The notes under the pieces: model-generated | Told to the model about the DNA's origin: nothing | Seen by the model: the letters and a program-made list of their open reading frames with translations, nothing else | Databases searched by the model: none | Source of the DNA: a virus | IMG/VR virus record: IMGVR_UViG_3300042923_000131 | Location: 1-52,094 of that record | Strand: one strand, 5' to 3' | Length of the DNA stretch: 52,094 bases | Program-made: the position numbers and the translations under genes | Part shown: piece by piece, positions 15,647-24,900 of the stretch | Position numbering within the stretch: the stretch's first letter is position 1 | Layout of the letters: each line of letters starts with the position of its first letter

Positions 15647-16048
15647 ATGAAATTAAAAGTAAGCTGCACAAACTGTAGTAAATTATTTAGTGTCTCATCT
15701 GACAATGTCAATGTTACAAAATGCTATACTGCAAAATATGGAGAATCTTTAACGATTACAAGTTATGATTGTGAAACGTGTGGATTTAAACATATAGTGC
15801 AAATAGACAATAAAGTAACATCAGAACTTTTCGCTAAAACAGTAGTGATGATGAAACAAAAATTAACATTAAGCAAACTCGGACGAGACGTTTCTACTAA
15901 GCAAAAACAAGAGTTCAAAGATTTAAGAAATATCTTAACAGCTATCAGAACAGAATTAATGATAAAGTTTAACGGAACAGATGTGAGAAGAGAGGATGGC
16001 ACAGTGTTCAAGCTTAAATGTCAAATGGGTTTTGTAGATGAAAAATAA
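15647..16048 (+). CDS. Zinc-ribbon protein A, 133 aa
   Basis: Two Cys pairs, CTNCSKLF (8-11) and CETCG (about 43-46), form a likely zinc ribbon, followed by a helical C-terminal half. ATG 15647 follows the conserved AGGAGAGTGGATA box; a longer frame from TTG 15578 would run over promoter P6 and is rejected. The next gene is a paralogue. Both sit between the minor head protein and the scaffold, so an assembly or host-interaction role is possible but unknown. Confidence 0.72.
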   Translation: MKLKVSCTNCSKLFSVSSDNVNVTKCYTAKYGESLTITSYDCETCGFKHIVQIDNKVTSELFAKTVVMMKQKLTLSKLGRDVSTKQKQEFKDLRNILTAIRTELMIKFNGTDVRREDGTVFKLKCQMGFVDEK

Positions 16049-16424
16049 AAGCAAGAATAAAAAAACAGACATGAAGAAATACCAACAAGCTAAAGACTCA
16101 ATAAAAATAATAGTTTGTGATGAATGCAAACATGAGTTTGAAGCAGATTCTGTAAAGATTAAAAAGTATCACATACAAACAGAAGAAGTATTATCGGTAG
16201 CAAGTTTTAATTGTCCAGAATGTGATAAAGAATATTTAGTAAGTGTAAATAATGAGCAAACAGAATCTTTGATAGAAGAGCTAAGTGTTTTATCTGATAG
16301 CTTAGGAAAAGAAAAGAATGAGATTATTTATAAAGTAAAATACGAAAAAAGAAATAGACTTGTTAAAAGAATCATACAAGAGCAAAATGCTTTAAAGAAA
16401 GTCGTTGACCGATTGCGACAATAA
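16038..16424 (+). CDS. Zinc-ribbon protein B, 128 aa (paralogue of A)
   Basis: It shares the layout of its neighbour: CDECKHEFEA, a KKYHIQTEEVLSVASFNCPEC second Cys pair, then helices ending in long basic coils. It overlaps gene A by 11 nt, so the pair arose by tandem duplication and is co-translated. A hairpin follows. Confidence 0.72.
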   Translation: MKNKSKNKKTDMKKYQQAKDSIKIIVCDECKHEFEADSVKIKKYHIQTEEVLSVASFNCPECDKEYLVSVNNEQTESLIEELSVLSDSLGKEKNEIIYKVKYEKRNRLVKRIIQEQNALKKVVDRLRQ

Positions 16425-16452
16425 ATAATAATGAGGATATCGAACAAACTAT

Positions 16453-16475
16453 AGACCGAGATTTTCGGTCTTATA
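16453..16475 (+). terminator. Weak terminator or processing hairpin
   Basis: AGACCGA/TCGGTCT (16453-16459/16465-16471) with the loop GATTT is followed by TATACTATT. The stem is strong but the T-run is poor, so read-through to the scaffold gene is likely. Confidence 0.5.
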
Positions 16476-16517
16476 CTATTACCAAATATAAAATGGATAT
16501 AAAAGGAGAATTAGAAA

Positions 16518-17201
16518 ATGAATGATGAAATGCTAAAAATGAATTTACAGATGTTTGCAGAAGACAAAGTAGAAGACAAGACAGAAGATAAGGTAGAAGA
16601 TAAGACAGATGCTAAAGTAGATGGTAAGCCAGAAGATAAAAAAACAGATGCCAAAACTTTTACTCAAGATGAAGTAAGTAGAATGATGTCAAAAGAAAAG
16701 AAACAAGGTAGAAATTCTATTCTAAACGATTTAGGAATAGATGAAAAGAATGCAGACAAAGCATTTGGACAGTTTAAAGCATTTTTACAAGCTCAAAAAA
16801 CTGATGAAGAAAAAGTAGTAGATGAACAAAATTTAGCTAATCAAAAAGTAGTAGAAGCAGAACAGAGAGCTATAAAAGCAGAGATTAAAGCAGAGTCCAT
16901 GGTACTTGGTGCTAAAGCTGATATGGTAGACGATGTAATAGTTTTAGTTGCAGCAAAGATGACAGATGATGCAGATATTAAAACTATAGTTAGTGAAATA
17001 AAGAAAAAATATCCATCTTTTTTCTCAGACTCTAAAATAATCGAAGACCCAAATGAAAAGAAAAAGAAAGTTGGTCAAAAAGGAACAGGAAATAGTATTA
17101 AGAATTTAAAAGATGACAAGAAAGAAGAATCAGATTCTATGGGTTCAAGATTAGCAGCTCAAAGAAAAGGACAAACAAAGAAAACAAAGTATTTCAAATA
17201 A
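16518..17201 (+). CDS. Scaffolding protein
   Basis: The N-terminus (MLKMNLQMFAEDK) is typical of phage scaffolds upstream of HK97-fold capsids. A long acidic/Lys repeat region (EDKVEDKTEDK-like) leads to DEVSRMMSKEKKQGRNSIL, a coiled coil (residues 80-140), and a basic C-terminal tail that would bind the capsid. It guides procapsid assembly and then leaves. AAAAGGAGAA precedes ATG 16518. Confidence 0.88.
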   Translation: MNDEMLKMNLQMFAEDKVEDKTEDKVEDKTDAKVDGKPEDKKTDAKTFTQDEVSRMMSKEKKQGRNSILNDLGIDEKNADKAFGQFKAFLQAQKTDEEKVVDEQNLANQKVVEAEQRAIKAEIKAESMVLGAKADMVDDVIVLVAAKMTDDADIKTIVSEIKKKYPSFFSDSKIIEDPNEKKKKVGQKGTGNSIKNLKDDKKEESDSMGSRLAAQRKGQTKKTKYFK

Positions 17202-17213
17202 GGGAGGATATAA

Positions 17214-17606
17214 ATGTTTAATCAATCAGGTATAAAGAAAACAACAAGCACAGGCCCAGTTCAAATTCTTGCTAATGTTCAGATTCAATATTCTTTAGGA
17301 GTAGTAGTATCAGGAGCAGGAGTTACAGCAGTTGATGGTAGAAAGATAATTAAAGCAGGTACTCCAATCTCAGGAGATATAGATGCAAGAACTACAGCTT
17401 TTACACAAGCAGCTATAGTAGAATTAGAATCAAATGCTGTAGGAGTTTTATTGCATGATATTGATGTAACAGATGGTAACGCAAATGGCACTATGTTAAT
17501 CTTTGGCTTTGTAAACACTAATAGATTAGATACAGTAACAAAGGCGTTGATAACTGCTGAAGTAAAAGAAGCATTAAAAGCAAAAGTAACATTCATTGCA
17601 TGCTAA
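17214..17606 (+). CDS. Capsid decoration-like protein
   Basis: A beta-rich 130-residue protein between scaffold and capsid, the usual place for a head decoration or stabilising protein. It has repeated Ala/Val/Gly beta segments (LGVVVSGAGVTAVDGRKIIKAGTPI) similar to lambda gpD-like proteins. GGGAGGATATAA precedes ATG 17214. The assignment rests mainly on position. Confidence 0.7.
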   Translation: MFNQSGIKKTTSTGPVQILANVQIQYSLGVVVSGAGVTAVDGRKIIKAGTPISGDIDARTTAFTQAAIVELESNAVGVLLHDIDVTDGNANGTMLIFGFVNTNRLDTVTKALITAEVKEALKAKVTFIAC

Positions 17607-17640
17607 TAAAAGAAATTAAAAACTAGGAGGATAAATATTA

Positions 17641-18687
17641 ATGAGTATATTTGATTTAATAACAAGTCAAGAACTGTCAGCTTATTGGTTAGAGCTTACA
17701 CAAGATAAAGAATCTTTTATCGGTGAAGAATTATTTCCAGATAACCAAAAAAGAGGTATAGACCTTAAATGGATTAAAGGTGTAAAAGGATTACCAGTAG
17801 TATTAAAGACAAGTGCTTTTGATGTAGCAGCTATTCCAAGAACAAGAATAGGGTTCGATAAATTAATGACCTCTATGCCATTCTTTAAAGAGTCAATTTA
17901 TGTTGATGAGGAATTAAGACAAGAACTTAATTTAGTTTTGGAAACAGGAAATCAAGCTTACATAGATTCTGTTATGACAAAAGTATTTGATGATGAAATT
18001 AGATTGATTGAGTCAGCGGCAGTTTCAAGAGAGAGAATGAGAATGCAATGTATTACAACTGGTATTGTTGCTATGTCAGCAAATGGACAAGCTTTTGTTT
18101 ATGATTATGGTGTTCCAGAATCTCACAAAGGTAATCCTGTAGTTGCTTGGGCAGACTATGCAAATGCAGACCCATTAGAAGATATCAGAGTTGCTAGAGA
18201 TTTAATTTATGATGAAACAGGAACAACTGTAACAAGAGCGATCTGTAACACTTTTACTTGGAGAAAGCTTAGGAATAATGATTTTATTAAGAAAGCAATA
18301 TTTGTGTTAACAAACGGTGTAGGAGCTCTGACAGATTCTCAACTAGCTGAATACATTTCTAATCAAGTGGATATAGATATTGTTATTAATGATAAACGAT
18401 ATGTAGACGAAACAGGAGCTACTAATAGATATGTAGGTGATGATATCTTTGTATTACTTCCACCACAAACTCTAGGTAATACTTGGTTTGGAACTACACC
18501 AGAACAATCAGATTTAATGACGAGTGCGATCGCAAACGTATCAATAGTAGACACAGGAGTTGCAATTACTACTATTGAAGAGTCAGACCCAGTAAATGTA
18601 CAAACAAAAGTTACTCAAGTTTGTTTGCCTTCTTTTGAAGCGGCAGATGAAATCTATATTATGGATGTATCAGTAGCTGCCGTATAG
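17641..18687 (+). CDS. Major capsid protein (lambda E / PF03864-like)
   Basis: The HK97-fold shell subunit. At 348 residues the length fits the lambda E family. The N-terminus IFDLITSQELSAYWLELTQD is typical, as is the conserved LPPQTLGNTWFGTTPEQ region near the C-terminus. A strong AGGAGG ribosome binding site suits high expression. A hairpin is embedded over its stop codon. Confidence 0.93.
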   Translation: MSIFDLITSQELSAYWLELTQDKESFIGEELFPDNQKRGIDLKWIKGVKGLPVVLKTSAFDVAAIPRTRIGFDKLMTSMPFFKESIYVDEELRQELNLVLETGNQAYIDSVMTKVFDDEIRLIESAAVSRERMRMQCITTGIVAMSANGQAFVYDYGVPESHKGNPVVAWADYANADPLEDIRVARDLIYDETGTTVTRAICNTFTWRKLRNNDFIKKAIFVLTNGVGALTDSQLAEYISNQVDIDIVINDKRYVDETGATNRYVGDDIFVLLPPQTLGNTWFGTTPEQSDLMTSAIANVSIVDTGVAITTIEESDPVNVQTKVTQVCLPSFEAADEIYIMDVSVAAV

Positions 18688-18705
18688 GCAGCTTTAACTC
18701 TTTAA
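18675..18705 (+). terminator. Stop-codon-overlapping hairpin after the capsid gene
   Basis: AGCTGCC/GGCAGCT (18675-18681/18687-18693) with the loop GTATA contains the capsid stop TAG at 18685-18687. TTTAACTCTTTAAT follows. It is likely to raise capsid mRNA stability or partly end transcription. Confidence 0.62.
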
Positions 18706-18729
18706 TAAAATAAAATGGAGGTAAGTAAA

Positions 18730-19041
18730 ATGTCTTTAGTTAAAATGAAAAATTTATTAGGTAATGAGATATCAATTCCTAGAGGAGCAGTAAAATCTTA
18801 TGAGAGTCTAGGATTTGAAGAAGTAATTGTAGTAGTAGAAGAAGTAGATACGCAAGAAGATACAAGAGAAGAAGATTTACTTTTAGCTCAAATTATAGAG
18901 ATAGAAGAAAAACCAATAAGTAATTGGAGTAAAGAAGAAGTTAAGCTTTACGCAGACCATTATGAAATTGAATTGACAGGAACTAAAAATGTAAATGAAG
19001 CAAAAGAAAGAATCAAAAATTTCATGTCAGCAAAAAAGTAG
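18730..19041 (+). CDS. Head protein with C-terminal SAP/Rho-N-like module
   Basis: A 103-residue protein just after the capsid gene. It starts SLVKMKNLLGNEISIPRGAV and carries a Glu-rich linker to a C-terminal helix-extension-helix of the SAP/Rho-N type (SNWSKEEVKLYADHYEI). GGAGGT precedes ATG 18730; the frame from 18715 overlaps the ribosome binding site. Small proteins of this layout often sit beside connector genes, perhaps binding DNA at the head-tail junction. Confidence 0.68.
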   Translation: MSLVKMKNLLGNEISIPRGAVKSYESLGFEEVIVVVEEVDTQEDTREEDLLLAQIIEIEEKPISNWSKEEVKLYADHYEIELTGTKNVNEAKERIKNFMSAKK

Positions 19042-19050
19042 GTGTAATTT

Positions 19051-19317
19051 ATGGCCTTAACAGATATACAAAGAATGAGAAAAATTCTTAGAGACGAAGA
19101 AGCTGGTTTAAGTATGTTCTCTGATGATGATTTACAGTTTTATATAGATGAAAATGATGGTGATATAAATAAGGCTATATATCAATGTTTGATAATTAAA
19201 TCAGAAAATGGTAGTATTTCTATTACAGGATTATCTATGGCAGAAACATCAAGTTACTATAAGAGATTAGCTTCAACATATAGACCTAATAACTCTGGTA
19301 TTCTAGGAGGTAACTAA
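19051..19317 (+). CDS. Head-tail connector (SPP1 gp15-like adaptor)
   Basis: A helical 88-residue protein in the adaptor position after the capsid genes. The ALTDIQRMRKILRDEE start and the DDDLQFYIDENDGDINKAIYQ helix resemble gp15/gp6-type connector proteins that bind the portal ring. It is closely followed by the stopper-like gene. Confidence 0.8.
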   Translation: MALTDIQRMRKILRDEEAGLSMFSDDDLQFYIDENDGDINKAIYQCLIIKSENGSISITGLSMAETSSYYKRLASTYRPNNSGILGGN

Positions 19318-19318
19318 T

Positions 19319-19729
19319 ATGGATATAGCTGCTTTGAGCTCACAGAATTTAAAAAAAGTTAGAAGTAGGATTGATTTAGAAGTTAGAAGATTAGGCAAAG
19401 ATATATCATACAAAAGACCTTTATGGGAACAAGATAAAATGAAAGGTACTAAGTTAAAAAGTCAAGATGATTTAGGAACTTTTAAATCTCTATTAATAAA
19501 TGCTTCTGGAAAAGTACAAATAAAAGAAGTAGAAGGAGGCAAGAAATTTGAAATCACAAATACTTGCATTGTTCCTTATACTGAACAAGCCAATTTTAAA
19601 ATCTATGATTGGTTTGAAGATGAGTTAAAAAGATATACAGTAGTAGATGCAAATAATATAAATGATATGAATATATATTGGTTGTTAACTCTTTCTGCTG
19701 AATTGAAAGAAGTTCAAAAATATGGGTGA
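19319..19729 (+). CDS. Head closure/stopper protein (gp16-like)
   Basis: This position between adaptor and HK97 gp10-like protein is the stopper position in siphoviruses. The protein is beta-rich with a middle insertion and ends LLTLSAELKEVQKYG. CTAGGAGG precedes ATG 19319. It overlaps the next gene by 8 nt. The call is from synteny and general fold features. Confidence 0.72.
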   Translation: MDIAALSSQNLKKVRSRIDLEVRRLGKDISYKRPLWEQDKMKGTKLKSQDDLGTFKSLLINASGKVQIKEVEGGKKFEITNTCIVPYTEQANFKIYDWFEDELKRYTVVDANNINDMNIYWLLTLSAELKEVQKYG

Positions 19730-20099
19730 TTTTAAAATACAATTTGATGCTAAAGATTTATCTAAAAAAATAAAAGATATCGATTATAAGTTTAGTTCTA
19801 AAGATTATACTGGGTTAACTATGATTCTCCAAATAGCAGCTACTAAGATGGCTGGCTGGGCTAAAGTAAATAAACCTTGGACAACAAGAACTGGAGACGC
19901 TCAGAGAAGATTAACTGGTAGAGCTTACTGGGAAGATTCAAAAACTGTCACAGCTGTAGTTGAGCATCAAGTACATTATGGCGTATGGTTAGAACTTGCA
20001 CGTCAAGGTAAATATGCTATATTAGAAAAATCAATAGAAGAACATAAAATTGAAATTTTAGAATCAGTTGCTATCTATCTTGAGAAAGTAATAAAATAG
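19722..20099 (+). CDS. HK97 gp10-like tail completion protein
   Basis: The motif KPWTTRTGDAQRRLTGRAYW followed by VEHQVHYGVWLELARQGKYAIL is the HK97 gp10 family signature (RTGxLR, then Y...lEfG). It joins the tail to the head neck. It overlaps the stopper gene. Confidence 0.88.
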   Translation: MGDFKIQFDAKDLSKKIKDIDYKFSSKDYTGLTMILQIAATKMAGWAKVNKPWTTRTGDAQRRLTGRAYWEDSKTVTAVVEHQVHYGVWLELARQGKYAILEKSIEEHKIEILESVAIYLEKVIK

Positions 20100-20114
20100 A
20101 GGTGAGATATAGCT

Positions 20115-20459
20115 ATGAAAAGATGGAATAGAGAAATATTATTTACATATCTTGATAGTATTTTTGATACTTATAGCATAGGACAAAAATATCAATATAG
20201 CGAAACTCCTTATATAGTTTTAAAAGGAATGAGTCAAAGTGTAGGTAATAACATAATAGGTGGTTGGCAATATTATAGAATAATGTGTTATGTTCCTGAT
20301 ACTTCTATTTCAGAATTAGACGGAATGATTGAAATAATTAAAAGTAATTTAAAAGGAACAAACTTAGAGATAACAGGAACTTTAAGTGAAGATTATAAAG
20401 ATACAGAAATTAGCATGTATATGAGATATGTAGATATTAGAATACCAAAGGAGGTATAA
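20115..20459 (+). CDS. Tail terminator-like protein (gp17-like)
   Basis: A 114-residue alpha/beta protein directly before the major tail protein, the place of the tail terminator that caps the tail tube. AGGTGAGATATAG precedes ATG 20115. Identification is by position and size. Confidence 0.72.
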   Translation: MKRWNREILFTYLDSIFDTYSIGQKYQYSETPYIVLKGMSQSVGNNIIGGWQYYRIMCYVPDTSISELDGMIEIIKSNLKGTNLEITGTLSEDYKDTEISMYMRYVDIRIPKEV

Positions 20460-20460
20460 A

Positions 20461-21276
20461 ATGAAAGATGTTCTTTATGGAATAAAATTAGTAGTATTGG
20501 AAGAACTTGATAAAGTTACACAACTACCAAAGGAAGGCGGAATCGTTTGTAATATTGAGACTGCTGAATCTGCTGAAATGGAATCAGTAGTAAGTGAAGG
20601 TGAAGAAGAGAACAAAAGAACTGATGATAGAATATTAGCTGTAGTTAGAACTCCTGATTTACTTTATGGATATGATATTAAGCTTACAGATAATACTTTT
20701 GACCCAGAGATCGCTTCATTAATTGAAGGTGGAGTTTTAAAATTAAACGAAACAGGAGAAGTTATAGGCTATAGAGCTCCAATGATTGCAGAAGGTTCAA
20801 CTAATATGAAACACTTTAGAGCTACAATCTATGTAGCTAATTATGAAGGTGATAGTATTAAGAATTATGTAAAAGTTATCTGTAACAATTGTTCAGGAAC
20901 TGCTCCGGGTTTTAAAGCAGGAAAAGAGTTCTATGCTCCAGAAATGACAATAAGAGCTAGAGAAGCAACAAAAGCAGGGTTGCCAGTTAAAGAGATTGAT
21001 TATGCTTTAGAGTTACCAATCAAGATAGCTCCGATAGTCACGTCAACTACGATTGGTACACTTAATAGTTTTGACGAAACGATAACAGATATTCCTGCTG
21101 CTACTACAGTTTCTAGTTTCTTATTAGGAATATCAACAAGTTACATTTGCAGTAAGAAAATTAACACTACGCTAGGAGTACAGAAAACGTCAGGAGACTT
21201 AGTCACAGGAGATATCTTAGTAGTATTTGATTTAGAAAGTGGTCTCAATACAGAGTATGTTTTAACAGTAGTATAA
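20461..21276 (+). CDS. Major tail tube protein
   Basis: The 271-residue beta-rich protein matches siphovirus major tail proteins: IETAESAEMESVVSEGEEE, YGYDIKLTDNTFDPEIASLI and FRATIYVANYEGDSIKNY. A C-terminal extension of about 75 residues may be a surface domain. AAAGGAGGTATAAA gives a strong ribosome binding site. It supports long-tailed, non-contractile morphology, since no sheath gene is present. Confidence 0.9.
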   Translation: MKDVLYGIKLVVLEELDKVTQLPKEGGIVCNIETAESAEMESVVSEGEEENKRTDDRILAVVRTPDLLYGYDIKLTDNTFDPEIASLIEGGVLKLNETGEVIGYRAPMIAEGSTNMKHFRATIYVANYEGDSIKNYVKVICNNCSGTAPGFKAGKEFYAPEMTIRAREATKAGLPVKEIDYALELPIKIAPIVTSTTIGTLNSFDETITDIPAATTVSSFLLGISTSYICSKKINTTLGVQKTSGDLVTGDILVVFDLESGLNTEYVLTVV

Positions 21277-21307
21277 GTATCTATTAAACAATAAAGGAGA
21301 ATTTAAA

Positions 21308-21787
21308 ATGAGCGTTATAACAATAGAGCAAATGAAAAACAAAAGTACAACAGAAGTAAATATTATTGGTTTTGAAAAAGGTGAGCAGATTACTTTAAGA
21401 TTAAAAAGAATAAGTCTTTTAGGTTTAGTTAAAAGTGGAAAGATACCAAATAAGCTTTTAACTGATGCTACTGAATTATTTGAAACAGTTAAAAATAAAG
21501 AAAATAAAGAAGATAAAGAAGATAAAGCAAAAGATGTACTAGGCTCTTTAGATGGTGTTTCAAATATAAGCAAGATATTAGAAGTAGTTTGTGAAGAAGC
21601 TATGATTGAGCCAAAATATCAAGAAGTATCTGAGTACTTAACAGATGACCAAAAGATGGAAATATTCAATTGGACACAAGGTGGTGTAGCAGATTTAGAA
21701 ACGTTTCGTGAAAAGCCGAGAGATATTGGACTTACTATCGATGAGCAAGATGTACAAAGTACGCCCGAGTCAGTTAATAGGTATTGA
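21308..21787 (+). CDS. Tail assembly chaperone, frame 1 (gpG-like)
   Basis: The 159-residue protein has a helical core (LLGLVKSGKIPNKLLTDATE), a charged linker and a C-terminal helix, and lies between the tail tube and tape measure genes. Such proteins coat the tape measure during tail assembly. Its 3' end overlaps the 21708 frame, which lies one base forward; the in-frame CCC at 21764-21766 is a likely +1 slip site. Confidence 0.86.
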   Translation: MSVITIEQMKNKSTTEVNIIGFEKGEQITLRLKRISLLGLVKSGKIPNKLLTDATELFETVKNKENKEDKEDKAKDVLGSLDGVSNISKILEVVCEEAMIEPKYQEVSEYLTDDQKMEIFNWTQGGVADLETFREKPRDIGLTIDEQDVQSTPESVNRY

Positions 21788-21926
21788 AGAAGTATATGAT
21801 GCTTATTGTTTTGATGAAGCTTGTGTCTATATAATAAATCAGATAGACAACAAAAAAGTTCCTCATTTTCCAGAGGATGTAAAAGAAAATCCATTACTTA
21901 AAAAATTAGAGGCTGGGACTTTTTAG
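21708..21926 (+). CDS. Tail assembly chaperone, frame 2 (gpT-like, probably made by frameshift)
   Basis: It encodes RPSQLIGIEEVYDAYCFDEA, the usual second-frame tail chaperone pattern. The GTG at 21708 opens the frame, but independent translation is doubtful because no ribosome binding site precedes it. A +1 slip from CCC GAG (21764) would join SerThrPro of frame 1 to SQLIGIEE here. A terminator starts at 21910 within its last codons. Confidence 0.8.
   Translation: MKSREILDLLSMSKMYKVRPSQLIGIEEVYDAYCFDEACVYIINQIDNKKVPHFPEDVKENPLLKKLEAGTF
21764..21767 (+). promoter_or_regulatory. Candidate +1 ribosomal frameshift site
   Basis: Frame 1 reads ACG CCC GAG. A one-base forward slip lets tRNA-Pro move from CCC to CCG and continue in the 21708 frame. 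SPP1 uses a +1 slip on CCC for the same pair of proteins. The inference rests on frame geometry and the family pattern. Confidence 0.6.
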
Positions 21927-21950
21927 AGATAAAGAATCCTAGCCTTTTTT
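21910..21950 (+). terminator. Rho-independent terminator before the tape measure gene
   Basis: AGGCTGGGA/TCCTAGCCT (9 bp, one G-U) is followed by TTTTTT. The chaperone stop codon lies in its loop. It likely lowers transcription into the tape measure gene relative to the tail tube. Confidence 0.88.
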
Positions 21951-21992
21951 ATCAAGTATTAGCAAAATTTCAGAATATGGAGGTGATAATTA

Positions 21993-24900
21993 ATGTCGAA
22001 TGTAGTTGGTTCTATAATGGCTAAGATGATGTTGAATATAGATAATTTTAGTAGTAATTTATCTAAAGTACAAAGTAGTATAGAAATGACAGGTAAAAAA
22101 TTAGAAGGATTAGATAAGTTTGGTGCAGGTTTAATATCTGTCGGAGGAGCGTTAACGAAAGGTGTAACACTTCCTATTTTAGCGATAGGAGCAGCAGCAG
22201 TCAAAACATCATCAGATTTTAACGCAAGTATGTCGAAAGTTCAAGCCATATCTGGAGCAACAGGAGAACAGTTAGCATCTCTAAAAGATAAAGCTATAGA
22301 GATGGGTGCTAAGACTAAATTTAGCGCAAGTGAGTCAGCGGAAGCATTTCAATACATGGCAATGGCTGGTTGGAAAACAGAAGATATGCTACAAGGTATA
22401 AGTGGTATTATGAATCTTGCAGCTGCTGATGGATTAGATTTAGCAACTACGTCAGATATAGTAACAGATGCTCTGACTGCATTTGGATTAAAAGCTTCAG
22501 ATTCTGGAAGGTTTGCAGATGTGTTAGCAGCAGCTTCTAGTAACGCAAATACTAATGTATCAATGTTAGGAGAATCATTTAAGTATGTGGCTCCAGTAGC
22601 TGGTGCTTTAGGTTTCTCAGTAGAAGATACAAGTATAGCTTTAGGTTTAATGGCGAATGCTGGTATAAAAGCAAGTCAATCAGGAACTTCTCTTAGAGGA
22701 GCTTTTACTAGAATGATTAAACCAACTGATAAAGCAGCAGCGTTGATGGATAAATATCACTTATCAATGACTAATTCAGATGGTAGTATGAAATCATTAA
22801 GTGAAGTAATGGGAGACTTGAGAAGTAATTTAGGAAACTTAACTGAAGCTCAACAAGCGGAAGTTGCAGCTACAATATTTGGTCAAGAAGCAATGTCTGG
22901 TATGCTAGCTATAATTAATGCTTCACCTGAGGATTATGAAAAACTATCAAGTGCAATTTACAATTCAGAAGGTGTAGCTACAGAAATGGCCGAAACAATG
23001 CAAGATAACCTTAAAGGTTCTTTAGAACAAACAGGTGGAGCAATAGAGACTCTTGCTATAAAAATAGGAGATATACTTGAACCTAAGATTAGAGCCATAG
23101 TTGATAAAGTAGGTGAATTTGTAGACAAGCTAAATGAAATGGATAGTGAAACTTTAGAGTCTATAATTTCTTTTGCATTGATGGCAGCAGCTATAGGGCC
23201 GATATTGTTAGTTATAGGTAATCTTATAAAAATTTTCGTAAAAGTATCTGAAGCAGTTGCGGCAGTTAAAGAGTCGTTTGCCTTATTTAAAATAGCGACA
23301 GGTTTAGCTACTGGACCAATAATTTTAATCGTTGCAGCCGTAGTTGCTTTTATTGCTATATTAGTTCATCTTTGGAAAACGAATGAAGAGTTTAGAAATA
23401 AAATAATAGATTCTTTTAATCAGATGAAAGAAACAGTTACTCCTATTTTTGAAAAAATAGGAAGTATGTTATCTGATTTATGGAACAATATTTTAGTTCC
23501 TTTTGGAAGTTTTATGCTTGATGTATTTGCTCCGATATTTGCTGCAGCTATAGGAATAATCATGGATTTATTTACTGGATTAATTCAAATAATTGGTGGA
23601 GTTATAGATTTCTTAACAGGAGTATTTACAGGAAATTGGCAACTAGCTTGGGATGGAATAAAACAAATATTCGAAGGTGTATGGACTATGATTTCTGGTA
23701 TATTTACAGGAATATGGGATGCTATATTAGGAGTACTACAAGTAGTCTGGGGAGTAATTGGTGAGACTATAACTAATGCTTGGAATAGTGTAGTTGAATA
23801 TCTTGTAGGAGCTTGGAATAATTTAACTTTAATGATAACAGAAATATTTACAAATATAGGCTTATTTTTACAAGGCTCAGGAGAAAGTATAAGTAATATA
23901 TTTACTACAGTATGGAATGCGATTTATGAATTTTTATCAGGAGTAGTAAGTGGAATTTTAGATTTCATAAATGAACACTTTGGAGCTTTTTTCGAAAACA
24001 TAAGTAATATAATGACAGCTGTTTGGACTATTATAACAACTATTTGGGATTCAATAAAAGTAGTAGTGCTAGGCTTAGTAGCAGTATTTTTAGATTTGAT
24101 AGCTGGAAATTTTGAAGGTGCTAAAGAAACAATAAATAATATTATGGAAAGATTAAGAGAAAATTTTGATAAGATATGGAACGCAATAAAAACAGTAGTG
24201 TCAAATGTAGTTGATGGAATTAGGAATTATAGTGAAGGCGTTTTATCTTCTATGAAAGATATAATATTGAATATATTGAAAGCAATTGCAACTTTGTTTA
24301 CTAATATTTTTGATGCTATATGGAACTTTTTAAAGGGAGTTTGGGAAGGTATCAAGAAAACTTTTACAGATTCTTTAAATTCTATAAAAACTTGGGTAGA
24401 TAAGACATTTAATAGTTTGAAAGATGGAATACCTAACGCAATGGCTAACATGAAGACAGCAGTAGTAAACGGTTTTAATAATGCAATAGATTGGATAAAA
24501 GGATTACCTAAACAAGCTCTTACTTGGGGTAAAGATATGATAGATGGTTTCATAGATGGTGTTAATAAAAAACTATCAGCTTTAGGAGATGCTGCAAAGG
24601 GAGCAGCTAATAAGATTAAAAGTTATTTAGGCTTCTCAGTTCCAGAAGATGGGCCACTTCATGATTATGAAAGTTACATGCCTCATATGATTCAAGGGTT
24701 AACTTCTACTTTGAAAAGAGAAATGCCAACATTGATGAATGTAGTAAAAAGTATTACTGATAATATGTCTAGTATGTTACAAGCTCAACCTGATTTAGCT
24801 ATGGCAGGTATTGGAAGTGAAATAGATGCAGAGACTGGTATTTTTAATAGGTCTATAAATGTAGAGTATAATAGGAAGAAAAAAGAATATGAAGAAAAAA

